The notes under the pieces were generated by a model. That model saw only the letters and a program-made list of their open reading frames with translations. It made no database searches and had not been told where the DNA came from. Of a DNA stretch of 64,000 nucleotides, positions 48,176 through 55,159 are shown in pieces. The first letter of the stretch is position 1; each line of letters opens with the position of its first letter. A program made the position numbers and the translations under genes. Origin of the DNA: Solibacillus daqui (GTDB lineage: Bacteria > Bacillota > Bacilli > Bacillales_A > Planococcaceae); NCBI RefSeq assembly GCF_028747805.1, contig NZ_CP114887.1, positions 2,659,501-2,723,500 on the forward strand, written 5' to 3'.

Positions 48176-48763
48176 CTATTCACCTATTAATTCAGTCAAC
48201 TTTTTACACTCAGTTTTCAAATCTGCGATAGTTGTAGCCATAGCTGTATTTATACTTTCAAAGGGATAAAGTGAACCAAGGGCTCTATTTTGTTCAAGTT
48301 TTTTGAGTGAACTAAAAAGTCTTCTTATTACTTGATAAGTTTTTAGGTTTACATTTGCGGACTTCCGGAGTAAACCATCTTTCTCGAGGTATTCGATAAT
48401 GTAGTTGATTCTCTCCCTATAATGACTGTTTAAAGCACTTTTTGATTGTTCCTTAAGGAAGCTTTTGAGTAATAATTCGTTTTGTCTTTCCATTATAAAT
48501 ATTATATCTTCAATATCTAATAACTTTTGGGGTAAAGAATCTTGTATTTGTTTTTCTTTTGAATCTTTTATCGTTATTCTTACACCAATTAAAGTTAACG
48601 CACCTGAAATTGTTCCACCTAATATCGCTCCAACAAGGCTAATACCCTCTGCGATGATAGCTGTATTATCTAGAAAAGCCCATTGCAATATTTTTAACCA
48701 AAATAACGGTAATGCAATTATAATTAAAATTCCAAAACTTAAAAATAAAATAAACTGCTTCAT
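48176..48763 (-). CDS. Two-helix membrane protein with coiled-coil domain
   Basis: 195 residues: membrane helices at about 3-30 and 36-63, the second Gly-rich (SLVGAILGGTISGALTLIGV), then a ~130-residue cytoplasmic helical domain rich in Lys/Glu. The architecture, and the G-G-x-x-G helix running into a charged coiled coil, is the same as in the protein at 51324-51995. No family recognised. Own promoter P2 and terminator H2. A membrane-anchored effector or phage-exclusion role is speculation. Confidence 0.7.
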   Translation of the reverse strand: MKQFILFLSFGILIIIALPLFWLKILQWAFLDNTAIIAEGISLVGAILGGTISGALTLIGVRITIKDSKEKQIQDSLPQKLLDIEDIIFIMERQNELLLKSFLKEQSKSALNSHYRERINYIIEYLEKDGLLRKSANVNLKTYQVIRRLFSSLKKLEQNRALGSLYPFESINTAMATTIADLKTECKKLTELIGE

Positions 48764-48781
48764 AATATTCCCTCCTCACTT

Positions 48782-48810
48782 ATCATAGTGTGAATGGAAT
48801 GATATGTCAC
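48782..48810 (-). promoter_or_regulatory. Cassette promoter P2
   Basis: GTGACA (48805-48810) and TATGAT (48782-48787) with 17-base spacer TATCATTCCATTCACAC. The shared CATTCC motif inside the spacer could be an operator. Confidence 0.75.
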
Positions 48811-48826
48811 TACTTGAAATATGAAG

Positions 48827-48862
48827 CATAATAAAAAGCCACGCTCAATTGAACGTGACTCT
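48827..48862 (-). terminator. Cassette terminator H3
   Basis: AGTCACG/CGTGGCT stem with inner TCAATTGA, then TTTTTATTATGC on the minus strand. Closes the hicB-like gene. Confidence 0.8.
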
Positions 48863-48871
48863 CATATTATT

Positions 48872-49213
48872 TTATTTCGAAAGCTTATAAACAATATATT
48901 GATTTAACGATACACCTTCAGATTCTGCTTCCTGTGCCAGATGTTTATGCAACGTTTTAGGAACACGTACGTTAAATTTCCCGCTATAGTCTTGGTCAAC
49001 TGGTTCAGGTATTGGATCGCTGAACCCTAATTTAATTTCGATGTGGTCACGTAAAACCTTCTCTAAATCTGTATAAGCCTCTTGAATCGTATCAGCTGGC
49101 GTATGACACCCATCTAACTCTTTAACATTTGCCCAATAGCCCGATTCAGTTTTACGCACTTGAAATGTATACGGTAATGACAAATAATAATGTAAGTCTT
49201 TCTGATTTCCCAT
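48872..49213 (-). CDS. Solitary HicB-family antitoxin
   Basis: 113 residues. N-terminal HicB fold (FQVRKTESGYWANVKELDGC, HTPADTIQEAYTDLEKVLRD) and a C-terminal ribbon-helix-helix (FNVRVPKTLHKHLAQEAESE, GVSLNQYIVYKLSK) for DNA binding. HicB normally neutralises the mRNase HicA, but no hicA frame is adjacent. Start after GAGAGGTG. An operator-like direct repeat lies 20 bases upstream, so it may act as a lone repressor. Confidence 0.85.
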   Translation of the reverse strand: MGNQKDLHYYLSLPYTFQVRKTESGYWANVKELDGCHTPADTIQEAYTDLEKVLRDHIEIKLGFSDPIPEPVDQDYSGKFNVRVPKTLHKHLAQEAESEGVSLNQYIVYKLSK

Positions 49214-49232
49214 GTTTCACCTCTCATTCATT

Positions 49233-49251
49233 TAGTACCATATATAGTACC
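49233..49251 (-). promoter_or_regulatory. TAGTACC repeat, hicB operator
   Basis: TAGTACC occurs twice with 12-base periodicity, and GTACCATATATAGTAC also forms a dyad. It is positioned over the promoter of the ribbon-helix-helix gene, so autoregulation is likely. Confidence 0.6.
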
Positions 49252-49276
49252 GAAAAGCAAGCGATATGGAAAACAT

Positions 49277-49308
49277 ATAATATAAAGCCACACCTAATGA
49301 ACATGACT
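49277..49308 (-). terminator. Cassette terminator H4
   Basis: Weaker member of the family: AGTCATG/TGTGGCTT leading into TATATTATATG on the minus strand. It overlaps the stop of the gene ending at 49307. Confidence 0.6.
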
Positions 49309-49486
49309 AATCTTCACGTTGTGATAAATAGTCTTCATATTCAGCACCAGCTCTCAGATCAAGATTGTAACATCGAATTACTTCTTCAACCTCTTCTTTC
49401 ATCTGCAAGGCTCTCGCTTCAAAATGAGCACCTTCAATTGATTCAAGAAAGCGTTCGATTGGTTTTAAAATAGATTCAGCATCCAT
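49307..49486 (-). CDS. Small acidic cassette protein
   Basis: 59 residues (MDAESILKPIERFLESIEGA...), acidic and helical, no membrane segment. Not recognised. The ATG at 49486 lies 11 bases after AAAGG; a GTG at 49495 is possible. The upstream sequence consists mostly of hairpin H5, so its promoter is unclear. Confidence 0.55.
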   Translation of the reverse strand: MDAESILKPIERFLESIEGAHFEARALQMKEEVEEVIRCYNLDLRAGAEYEDYLSQRED

Positions 49487-49503
49487 TTGATTCACATCCT
49501 TTT

Positions 49504-49546
49504 ATGCATAATAAAAAGCCGCAACTCGTAGTGAGTACGACTTTTA
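49504..49546 (-). terminator. Cassette terminator H5
   Basis: AAGTCGTACTC/GAGTTGCGGCTT hairpin with TTTTTATTATGC exit on the minus strand. Closes the gene ending at 49567. Confidence 0.75.
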
Positions 49547-49566
49547 TATAATGTAATAAAGGTATC

Positions 49567-50136
49567 TCAGTTCAATTGTTCTTTTTTTAATTCCTTACTA
49601 CTTTTTAACTCTTTAACATTTAATCCGTTTTCAAAAGTAATGATTTGTGTATCCTTCATTGATTTTATTTCAATTGCTTGAAATTCGGGCGACATAGTTT
49701 CCGTTTTAATATCAAGTGGAGCAATTATTAAATTACCACTATATGACGTAACCACAACGAAGAGTTCTTCCTTAAGCTTTAAAATCATGTATTCTTCTTT
49801 TGTTGAAGCTTTAAATTCACCCAATTTAAAGGCACCAAATATAAGAATTGAGATTAAAAACACTAAAATTGTAACCCGTTTCCATAAAGTATCTATTTTT
49901 AATTTGAAAGATATGAAATATACGATTGTATTTAAAATCGAAAAAATAACCAACGCTGCTAATAGTGTATATGATAGTGACCTAGTTAAGGTAGTTATAT
50001 TTAAATCAATAAATACAATAGGTAATTTATAATACCCTTGATAACTGTATTCATAAAAAAATGCCATACCATACGAAACCCCTGTTATTAAAACTATTAA
50101 CAACGCTATATCTATTTTATCTTTATCATTTTGCAT
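49567..50136 (-). CDS. Four-helix membrane cassette protein
   Basis: 189 residues: about four membrane segments in the first 110, then a ~75-residue extracytoplasmic or cytoplasmic beta-rich tail (EELFVVVTSYSGNLIIAPLD, ITFENGLNVKELK). Not recognised. Promoter P5 lies ~80 bases upstream with an untranslated leader that can encode a 13-residue peptide. The ribosome site before the ATG is poor (AAAGA), so translation may depend on the leader. Confidence 0.65.
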   Translation of the reverse strand: MQNDKDKIDIALLIVLITGVSYGMAFFYEYSYQGYYKLPIVFIDLNITTLTRSLSYTLLAALVIFSILNTIVYFISFKLKIDTLWKRVTILVFLISILIFGAFKLGEFKASTKEEYMILKLKEELFVVVTSYSGNLIIAPLDIKTETMSPEFQAIEIKSMKDTQIITFENGLNVKELKSSKELKKEQLN

Positions 50137-50161
50137 TCTTTAATCGAGGAATTATTTTATC

Positions 50162-50203
50162 TTAATTTCTTTTATACTCTTTATCCCTCGATAACACCCC
50201 CAT
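50162..50203 (-). CDS. Possible 13-residue leader peptide
   Basis: MGVLSRDKEYKRN, starting at 50203 after GGTAGAGAG and lying between promoter P5 and the membrane-protein gene. Its CGAGG repeats upstream of the gene as CCTCG, so the leader could pair with the gene's start region. Speculative. Confidence 0.3.
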   Translation of the reverse strand: MGVLSRDKEYKRN

Positions 50204-50216
50204 TCTCTCTACCTAT

Positions 50217-50245
50217 ATCATAGGATAAATGGAATGTATTGTCAT
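50217..50245 (-). promoter_or_regulatory. Cassette promoter P5
   Basis: ATGACA (50240-50245) and TATGAT (50217-50222) with spacer ATACATTCCATTTATCC (17 bases). Same CATTCCATT core as P2. Confidence 0.7.
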
Positions 50246-50259
50246 TATAGAAAAATAGA

Positions 50260-50297
50260 ACATAATAAAAAGCCACACTCGATTGAGCGAGACTTTT
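50260..50297 (-). terminator. Cassette terminator H6
   Basis: AAAGTCTCGCTC/GAGTGTGGCTTTT hairpin with the ATTATG flank on the minus strand. Closes the gene ending at 50308. Confidence 0.8.
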
Positions 50298-50307
50298 AAA
50301 ATTAATC

Positions 50308-50604
50308 CTATTTTGAATCAAGCAAGTTATATTTCTTCGATACTTCCTCGATAAATAAGTTTAGATCTTTTTCGATACTTGCAGGATAGCTAAGGTTCCC
50401 ATAGATATTAGCGACAGAAGAAGGTCCCCCAACATATAAACTAAAGTAAATAAATTTTTCATCTGTTTTAGTATAGTCGACTTGGTACTCTTTAAATTTT
50501 GATTTAATTTCCGAACAGGCTAAATTTATATCCTCTTTGTTCGTTGAGTATTTACTATCTCTAAAACTAAATTCAATTTCGTAATAAATTTGTTCAACAG
50601 ACAT
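50308..50604 (-). CDS. Small soluble cassette protein
   Basis: 98 residues (MSVEQIYYEIEFSFRDSKYS...). The alternating pattern suggests an alpha/beta sandwich; no motif is recognised. The start at 50604 follows GGGAGGTG; the earlier M at 50619 contains that site. Terminator H6 follows. I could not find the shared promoter type upstream. Confidence 0.6.
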   Translation of the reverse strand: MSVEQIYYEIEFSFRDSKYSTNKEDINLACSEIKSKFKEYQVDYTKTDEKFIYFSLYVGGPSSVANIYGNLSYPASIEKDLNLFIEEVSKKYNLLDSK

Positions 50605-50702
50605 ATTCTCACCTCCCATTTATTTACCATTGATTCAATTGTAAATTAAAAGGGAATTTAAATAAACCGTTGTGCATATAAAACTTTCGTATTGTCTTAA
50701 TA

Positions 50703-50806
50703 AACATATTTTGCAAGCAATCGCTCACGACTTTGATGTAAAACTCGATAATATCAATTTACATGGTTTTGTTGCGAACTTCTCTAGTGTTAATAAGTTC
50801 AGCTTT
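50703..50806 (-). repeat. Partial copy of the 3' region at 52.1 kb; empty cassette
   Basis: GCAAGCAATCGCTCACGACT and the following ~85 bases (TATCAATTTACA...CTAGTGTTAATAAGTTCA) recur in degenerate form at 52111-52220. A degenerate cassette promoter (GTGACCTTATCATTCTATTC on the minus strand, 50871-50893) lies upstream. Promoter and terminator of a cassette remain, but no reading frame lies between them. Confidence 0.55.
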
Positions 50807-50971
50807 ATCTTATTGTTGAACAATACAAACCGCCTATAGATTATAAAAATTGTAATTTTTCAATGTAAATTTGAATAGAATGATAAGGTCACACAGAGTT
50901 CATATTTATCATTCCTCCTAAGTTTTTTTGTTATTACCTTATATTTTAACCAATGAACTGGAGGGTAAATA

Positions 50972-51214
50972 ATGAGCCGTTTAATAATGAACCATTTTAA
51001 TATAACTTGTGCCTATATTATGAACGACCTTTATGAGTACAGAGGAACACTAAGTTGGGATGATTTATTTTGGTCTGTTCACCATGCAGTACAATATCAT
51101 TCCTCGACTATTAATCGTCGTAAACATGGGAAATCTCATAGTTTTGATGAAAATGATTTCATTCTAATAAGAAATCGCATAATAGATGATCTTCTAACCT
51201 CAAAAAAATCGTAG
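50972..51214 (+). CDS. Small plus-strand protein of the element
   Basis: 80 residues (MSRLIMNHFNITCAYIMNDLYEY...), His-rich in the middle (VHHAVQYHSS) and otherwise unremarkable. Not recognised. It is the only plus-strand gene between 47.1 and 53.8 kb. Strong start (GGAGGG) and its own terminator, so likely real. Confidence 0.6.
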   Translation: MSRLIMNHFNITCAYIMNDLYEYRGTLSWDDLFWSVHHAVQYHSSTINRRKHGKSHSFDENDFILIRNRIIDDLLTSKKS

Positions 51215-51239
51215 GCTAAGCTTTAAACTGTGTGACACG

Positions 51240-51268
51240 AGCTACTAACTATAGTTGGTAGCTTTTTT
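51240..51268 (+). terminator. Terminator of the small plus-strand gene
   Basis: AGCTAC/GTAGCT outer stem with AACTATAGTT core, then T6. Confidence 0.8.
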
Positions 51269-51280
51269 CGTCATCAAGGT

Positions 51281-51316
51281 ATAACAAAAAGCCACATCGT
51301 AATTGATGTGACTTTT
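51281..51316 (-). terminator. Cassette terminator H7
   Basis: AAAAGTCACATC/GATGTGGCTTTTT hairpin; the flank on the minus strand is GTTATAC rather than ATTATG. Closes the gene ending at 51324. Confidence 0.8.
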
Positions 51317-51323
51317 GCTAATG

Positions 51324-51995
51324 TTATTTTAATATTATTAGATTTTGAATATCCTCTTTTAAAGATTCGATGAACCTTGCAATGCTACCACTTAATTCTA
51401 AATAATTTTTTTGTTGATCCTCAAGGTCTATATTTGTTCGCATAAAAGATAGTTGTTTTCCTTCCATGAAATTTATTAAATCTTCAAAATCCGATTTAAA
51501 TTGCAACACTTTAGTTCCAATATCTTCTAAATCAATTGGTGTATTAAAAGACATTTCATACCTGTCAAACATTTCATACATAAGGTCCAGTGTTTCGATT
51601 TGAGTTTTTATTTTTTCAAATAATTTAATATATTGGTCATCTTTATATGGTAATCTCAAATATACAAGAATATTTCTTTTATTTTCATGACATGAAATTA
51701 GTGTTTTTTTAAATTCAAACGCCAAATCTAAAGTTTCATTTAGTTTCGCAATTTGATATTCTACCCTTCTATCACTATTTTGTTTTTCAAATTGTTTTTT
51801 CATTTGATAAGTAGCAACCATATAGGCACCTAATGCTCCGAACGCACCACCAACCATACTTAATAACCCACTAATAATAGTTGCAGTATTAGGATTTATT
51901 GAAACAGCTGATAAGAATGCATAACCGATTAAGTACATCAATACTAGTAAACTCTGTGTAATTAATACACTCCAAATACCAATAAAAACTTTCAT
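51324..51995 (-). CDS. Second two-helix membrane protein with coiled-coil domain
   Basis: 223 residues. Membrane helices at about 4-32 and 38-64, the second Gly-rich (SMVGGAFGALGAYMVATYQM), running into KKQFEKQNSDRR and a ~150-residue helical cytoplasmic domain. Same plan as the protein at 48176-48763, with little identity beyond the junction. No known family. Start after AGGAGG. Its promoter does not belong to the P1/P2/P5 type, but its terminator is H7. Confidence 0.7.
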   Translation of the reverse strand: MKVFIGIWSVLITQSLLVLMYLIGYAFLSAVSINPNTATIISGLLSMVGGAFGALGAYMVATYQMKKQFEKQNSDRRVEYQIAKLNETLDLAFEFKKTLISCHENKRNILVYLRLPYKDDQYIKLFEKIKTQIETLDLMYEMFDRYEMSFNTPIDLEDIGTKVLQFKSDFEDLINFMEGKQLSFMRTNIDLEDQQKNYLELSGSIARFIESLKEDIQNLIILK

Positions 51996-52099
51996 ATGTA
52001 TTTCCTCCTAAATCTTACTGAATAAATAATACCATTAATTCGTAAGATTTACAGAAGCTCACAAACAATGTAGGCCTTAATTGAAATTAAGGCTTCAAC

Positions 52100-52135
52100 A
52101 CATAATAAAAGCCGCAAGCAATCGCTCACGACTTT
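52100..52135 (-). terminator. Cassette terminator H8
   Basis: AAGTCGTGAGCG/TGCTTGCGGCTT-type hairpin with TTTTATTATG on the minus strand. A second hairpin (GCCTTAATT/AATTAAGGC) lies just left at 52074-52093. Confidence 0.7.
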
Positions 52136-52217
52136 GATATGATATTTGGTTTGTTTAAATTATGGTATGTTATCAATTTACACTGTTTTTACCTGAACTT
52201 CACTAGAGTTAAGAAGT

Positions 52218-52361
52218 TCACATTGTAAGTACATAATAAATTATATAGAGCCAACCGAACAGACCGTGGATAATTGCCCACAATATAGATTTATTAACGC
52301 TCCATGAAATAATCATAGCGAGCACCATACCAATACCTACACCACTAATTTCAATCTTCAC
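52218..52361 (-). CDS. Small phage membrane protein
   Basis: 47 residues (VKIEISGVGIGMVLAMIISW, SVNKSILWAIIHGLFGWLY): two short hydrophobic helices, a type common in Bacillus prophages and of unknown function. The GTG start overlaps the stop of the RinA/ArpU-like gene by four bases (GTGA), with AAAGGATGG inside that gene, so the pair is translationally coupled. Confidence 0.7.
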   Translation of the reverse strand: MKIEISGVGIGMVLAMIISWSVNKSILWAIIHGLFGWLYIIYYVLTM

Positions 52362-52777
52362 AACCAACCCATCCTTTCTGCTGTTTTATCGATTAACACA
52401 TTTCGCTTACGTAACACCTTATTACGGGACATGTATAATTTATCCGCTACATCTTCCCACTCATGGCAGCCTTCTTTATCCCAGTAACGCATATGCACAA
52501 TGGTTTTCAAATCATCATCTATTTCTTTATATAAGCTTTCAATAATATCAATTGTTTTCTTTAAATGTTGATAACGCTCATCTTCTGCTAACACTATTGC
52601 TTTTCTTTCAGTTGGGTTGGATATTTTATTAGCTTTACCACCGCCAGTATTCCTATCTGCTTCATTATATGGATTCATCAATTCCAATTCACGAAAATGA
52701 AGAAGGCGTTTGTTTTCGCTGTGATAAATCCAAAATTCCTCAATGGTTTTATTTTGTACTGGTGATAATTTATTCAT
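52358..52777 (-). CDS. RinA/ArpU-like phage regulator
   Basis: 139 residues. Charged N-terminal half; the C-terminal half resembles a sigma-region-4-like helix-turn-helix (WEDVADKLYMSRNKVLRKRN) as in the RinA/ArpU family, which controls late or packaging gene transcription in Gram-positive phages. Start at 52777 after GGAGGG. No structural genes remain for it to control. Confidence 0.75.
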   Translation of the reverse strand: MNKLSPVQNKTIEEFWIYHSENKRLLHFRELELMNPYNEADRNTGGGKANKISNPTERKAIVLAEDERYQHLKKTIDIIESLYKEIDDDLKTIVHMRYWDKEGCHEWEDVADKLYMSRNKVLRKRNVLIDKTAERMGWL

Positions 52778-52923
52778 TTCTGCCCTCCACAATTACTGAT
52801 GTATTTCAAAACGCACACACGTTCGTTTTAAGAGGTTAAAAAAATAAACAACACAAACATTTGTTCTTGTTATTAAAACCCCTAGAATCGAGCGCTAGGC
52901 ACTAAATATACGATGTTAGTAAT

Positions 52924-53232
52924 CTACTCCGATTGTAAATCTTCACTTTTTACGAATACACCGTCAATCATCTTTCCTGTACGTCCTTTAATTTCGTCAT
53001 ATGCGCAATTTAAGCATTCGTGTAAATCCATGCCGTTTTGTTGAGCAAGAATAATGAGTGTTACAACTACATCACCAATACCATCGCGTAAAGCGTTCAT
53101 ATCGTTACGTGCTAATGCTGCTGCAACTTCCCCAAGCTCCTCCGAACATTTCAAAAATTGCTTACTCGATTCCGCATTGTCCAATCCTTTATCGATTGAC
53201 CATTGTTCTACTTGTTTGATTAATTCGTTCAT
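52924..53232 (-). CDS. MazG-like nucleotide pyrophosphohydrolase
   Basis: 102 residues of the MazG/dUTPase-like helical fold. KCSEELGEVAAAL provides the first metal-binding glutamates and DGIGDVVVTLIILAQ the E/D-x-x-D motif. Such enzymes hydrolyse dNTPs to dNMPs and are frequent in phages. Start at 53232 after AGGAGG. Confidence 0.85.
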   Translation of the reverse strand: MNELIKQVEQWSIDKGLDNAESSKQFLKCSEELGEVAAALARNDMNALRDGIGDVVVTLIILAQQNGMDLHECLNCAYDEIKGRTGKMIDGVFVKSEDLQSE

Positions 53233-53278
53233 TTTGTCCTCCTGGTTACTGTTTGATTTGATCATAATCTTTGAGTAA

Positions 53279-53848
53279 CTAATCGCAAACAGCAGTATAT
53301 GCTAATTCACATAAAATCCCGCATTCGCCCATTACTTCATCTTCTAAACGTCCACGTGCTGGGTCTAATTCGTCTAAGTAAACGCCTTTTATACAACTAG
53401 CACCTATATCACGCTCTAGTGCCGCCATCTCCTTAAAACGCTCTGGAAAATGCTTTCGAATCATATTCCAGTAGCCCATGCCGCCTTTAACGCAACCAAC
53501 GCAATTATTATTACGGAAACCTAACTCATACATTGCTGGTCGTTTAACTACCAAACGGTCTAATAAGCCATGCACTTCATCTTTTGTTAGCATAGAGTCA
53601 ATCAAAGGAAATACATGATCGTGCTCTGGATAAGTGCTATCTAAACGTTCTGCTCGATGTCGTTCTTCGCTATCATAACCCCACACATAACGCAGTAAAT
53701 CATCTTGTGTTTTCTCCCATTGTTGACGTACTTTTCTCTTTATTTCACCCGTACACGCTGCACCAGATGGGCCATTATGTGGAAGGCTATACAGTTTGCT
53801 TTGAACCGTTAGGCGTTTTAGAAATGTTTGATTATATCGAACCAGCAA
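53279..53848 (-). pseudogene. PAPS-reductase-like phage protein, N-terminus lost
   Basis: The readable 189 residues match the C-terminal part of phage-encoded PAPS-reductase/FAD-synthetase-like enzymes (GPSGAACTGEIKRKVRQQWE, RRPAMYELGFRNNNCVGCVKGG-type segment). The adenylyl-binding SGGKDS region, which should precede it, is absent. The frame begins only 30 bases from the divergent integrase start. The 5' half was therefore deleted, probably with the neighbouring region. Confidence 0.6.
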
Positions 53849-53878
53849 AAGTTACAATTTTTGAAAGGGGCTAACAGT

Positions 53879-55045
53879 ATGAAAGGTGGAGTACGCAAAC
53901 GCGGTAACACTTGGTATTATTATTTCGATATGGGGATTGTTGACGGGAAAAGAAAGAAAATAGAACGTTCAGCAGAAGGTGCTCAAACGAAAGCGGAAGC
54001 TGAATCGGTATTGAGAAGAAAAATTTTAGAATATGAAAATGCCGGCACAGTTTTTAAACCTTCTGAAATGACACTACAGGATTTCTTAACATTTTGGCAA
54101 AAAGAATACGTAGAACTTAAATTGAAACCAAATACACAAGTTAACTACCGAATAACGATAAAAAATCACATAACTCCCCATCTCGGAAAATACAAATTGA
54201 AATCTTTAACTCCTCATGTACTACAACAATTTATGAATATAAAAGTACGTGAAGGTTTAGCTAAGCAAACATTAAGTATTATAAGAGGTATTTTAAACAA
54301 AGCTTTAAATCAAGCTGTATATCCATTTAAATATATTAACGAAAATCCTATGCGTTATGTTGAATTAATGAAAAATAAAGATCGTAAGCCTACAAAAGAA
54401 GATTTAAAAATACAACCTAAAGAAAATTTGCGTCTTTTAAATAAGAAAGTTACAGAAGATCACCCGTTCTATCTACCATTTCACATTGGACTCCATACTG
54501 GCGTTCGCGTAGGTGAATTATGTGGTCTTGAATGGAAACATGTAAATTTTGATGAAATGACACTCGAAATAGAACAGCAATTAACTATCAAGCGTATTGA
54601 AGGTAAAAATCATTGGGTAGTATCGACACCTAAATCTATATCTGGCTATCGCACTATCCCCGTCGGTAATACGCTATTAAGTATCCTGAAAAAAGCTAAA
54701 AAGCTTCAAATAGAAAATAAATTGAAATATGGGGAGTTCTATCAGCAAGATTCCAAACATGATTTTATTTGTAAAAAAGAAAATGGTGAACATTATACAC
54801 CAAGCGTTATTAAGTACCATACACGTGAATTGATAAAAGGAAAATTAAAAATAGATTTCAACTATCACTCATTACGCCATACACATGCAACAATGTTAAT
54901 TGAAAATGGCACACCTATAAAAACTGTACAAAAAAGATTAGGACATAGCCGTTCTGCAGTTACAGAAGATCGCTATGTCCATTTAACTCAAAAGATGGCG
55001 AGAGATGCTGCCGATATTTTCGAGTCCATTGCTAAAGATTTATGA
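53879..55045 (+). CDS. int: Tyrosine integrase, intact
   Basis: 388 residues, full length. N-terminal AP2-like arm-binding domain (GVRKRGNTWYYYFDM), core-binding SAM-like domain (MTLQDFLTFWQKEYVELKLK...) and catalytic domain with Arg in HTGVRVGELCGLEW, the Lys strand at SGYRTIP, HSLRHTHATML (H-x-x-R), RLGHSR and the Tyr nucleophile in EDRYVHLT. Start at 53879 after GAAAGGGG. It points at the right attachment site, 115 bases after its stop. Probably still able to excise the element. Confidence 0.92.
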   Translation: MKGGVRKRGNTWYYYFDMGIVDGKRKKIERSAEGAQTKAEAESVLRRKILEYENAGTVFKPSEMTLQDFLTFWQKEYVELKLKPNTQVNYRITIKNHITPHLGKYKLKSLTPHVLQQFMNIKVREGLAKQTLSIIRGILNKALNQAVYPFKYINENPMRYVELMKNKDRKPTKEDLKIQPKENLRLLNKKVTEDHPFYLPFHIGLHTGVRVGELCGLEWKHVNFDEMTLEIEQQLTIKRIEGKNHWVVSTPKSISGYRTIPVGNTLLSILKKAKKLQIENKLKYGEFYQQDSKHDFICKKENGEHYTPSVIKYHTRELIKGKLKIDFNYHSLRHTHATMLIENGTPIKTVQKRLGHSRSAVTEDRYVHLTQKMARDAADIFESIAKDL

Positions 55046-55070
55046 GTTGTTACTGGCATAAATCAAAAGC

Positions 55071-55092
55071 GGTGGCATATCGGTGGCAAACC
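55071..55092 (+). repeat. 11-bp arm-type repeats after int
   Basis: GGTGGCATATC followed directly by GGTGGCAAACC: tandem 11-bp units between int and the attachment site, the same layout as beside the broken integrase at 3271-3314. Confidence 0.55.
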
Positions 55093-55159
55093 CCACCATC
55101 TAGTTTTATTTATTTTATAAAATTATCTTCTAAAACATTGTTAAATCAATGTTCTTCAG

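Noticed and set aside
47441..52135. H1-H8 as integron attC sites
   Set aside because: No integron-type integrase, no conserved GTTRRRY core, and every hairpin sits at a stop codon with a T-rich exit, so they are terminators.
53279..53848. Intact phosphoadenylylsulfate reductase
   Set aside because: The nucleotide-binding N-terminal half is missing, and the frame starts at the integrase promoter.
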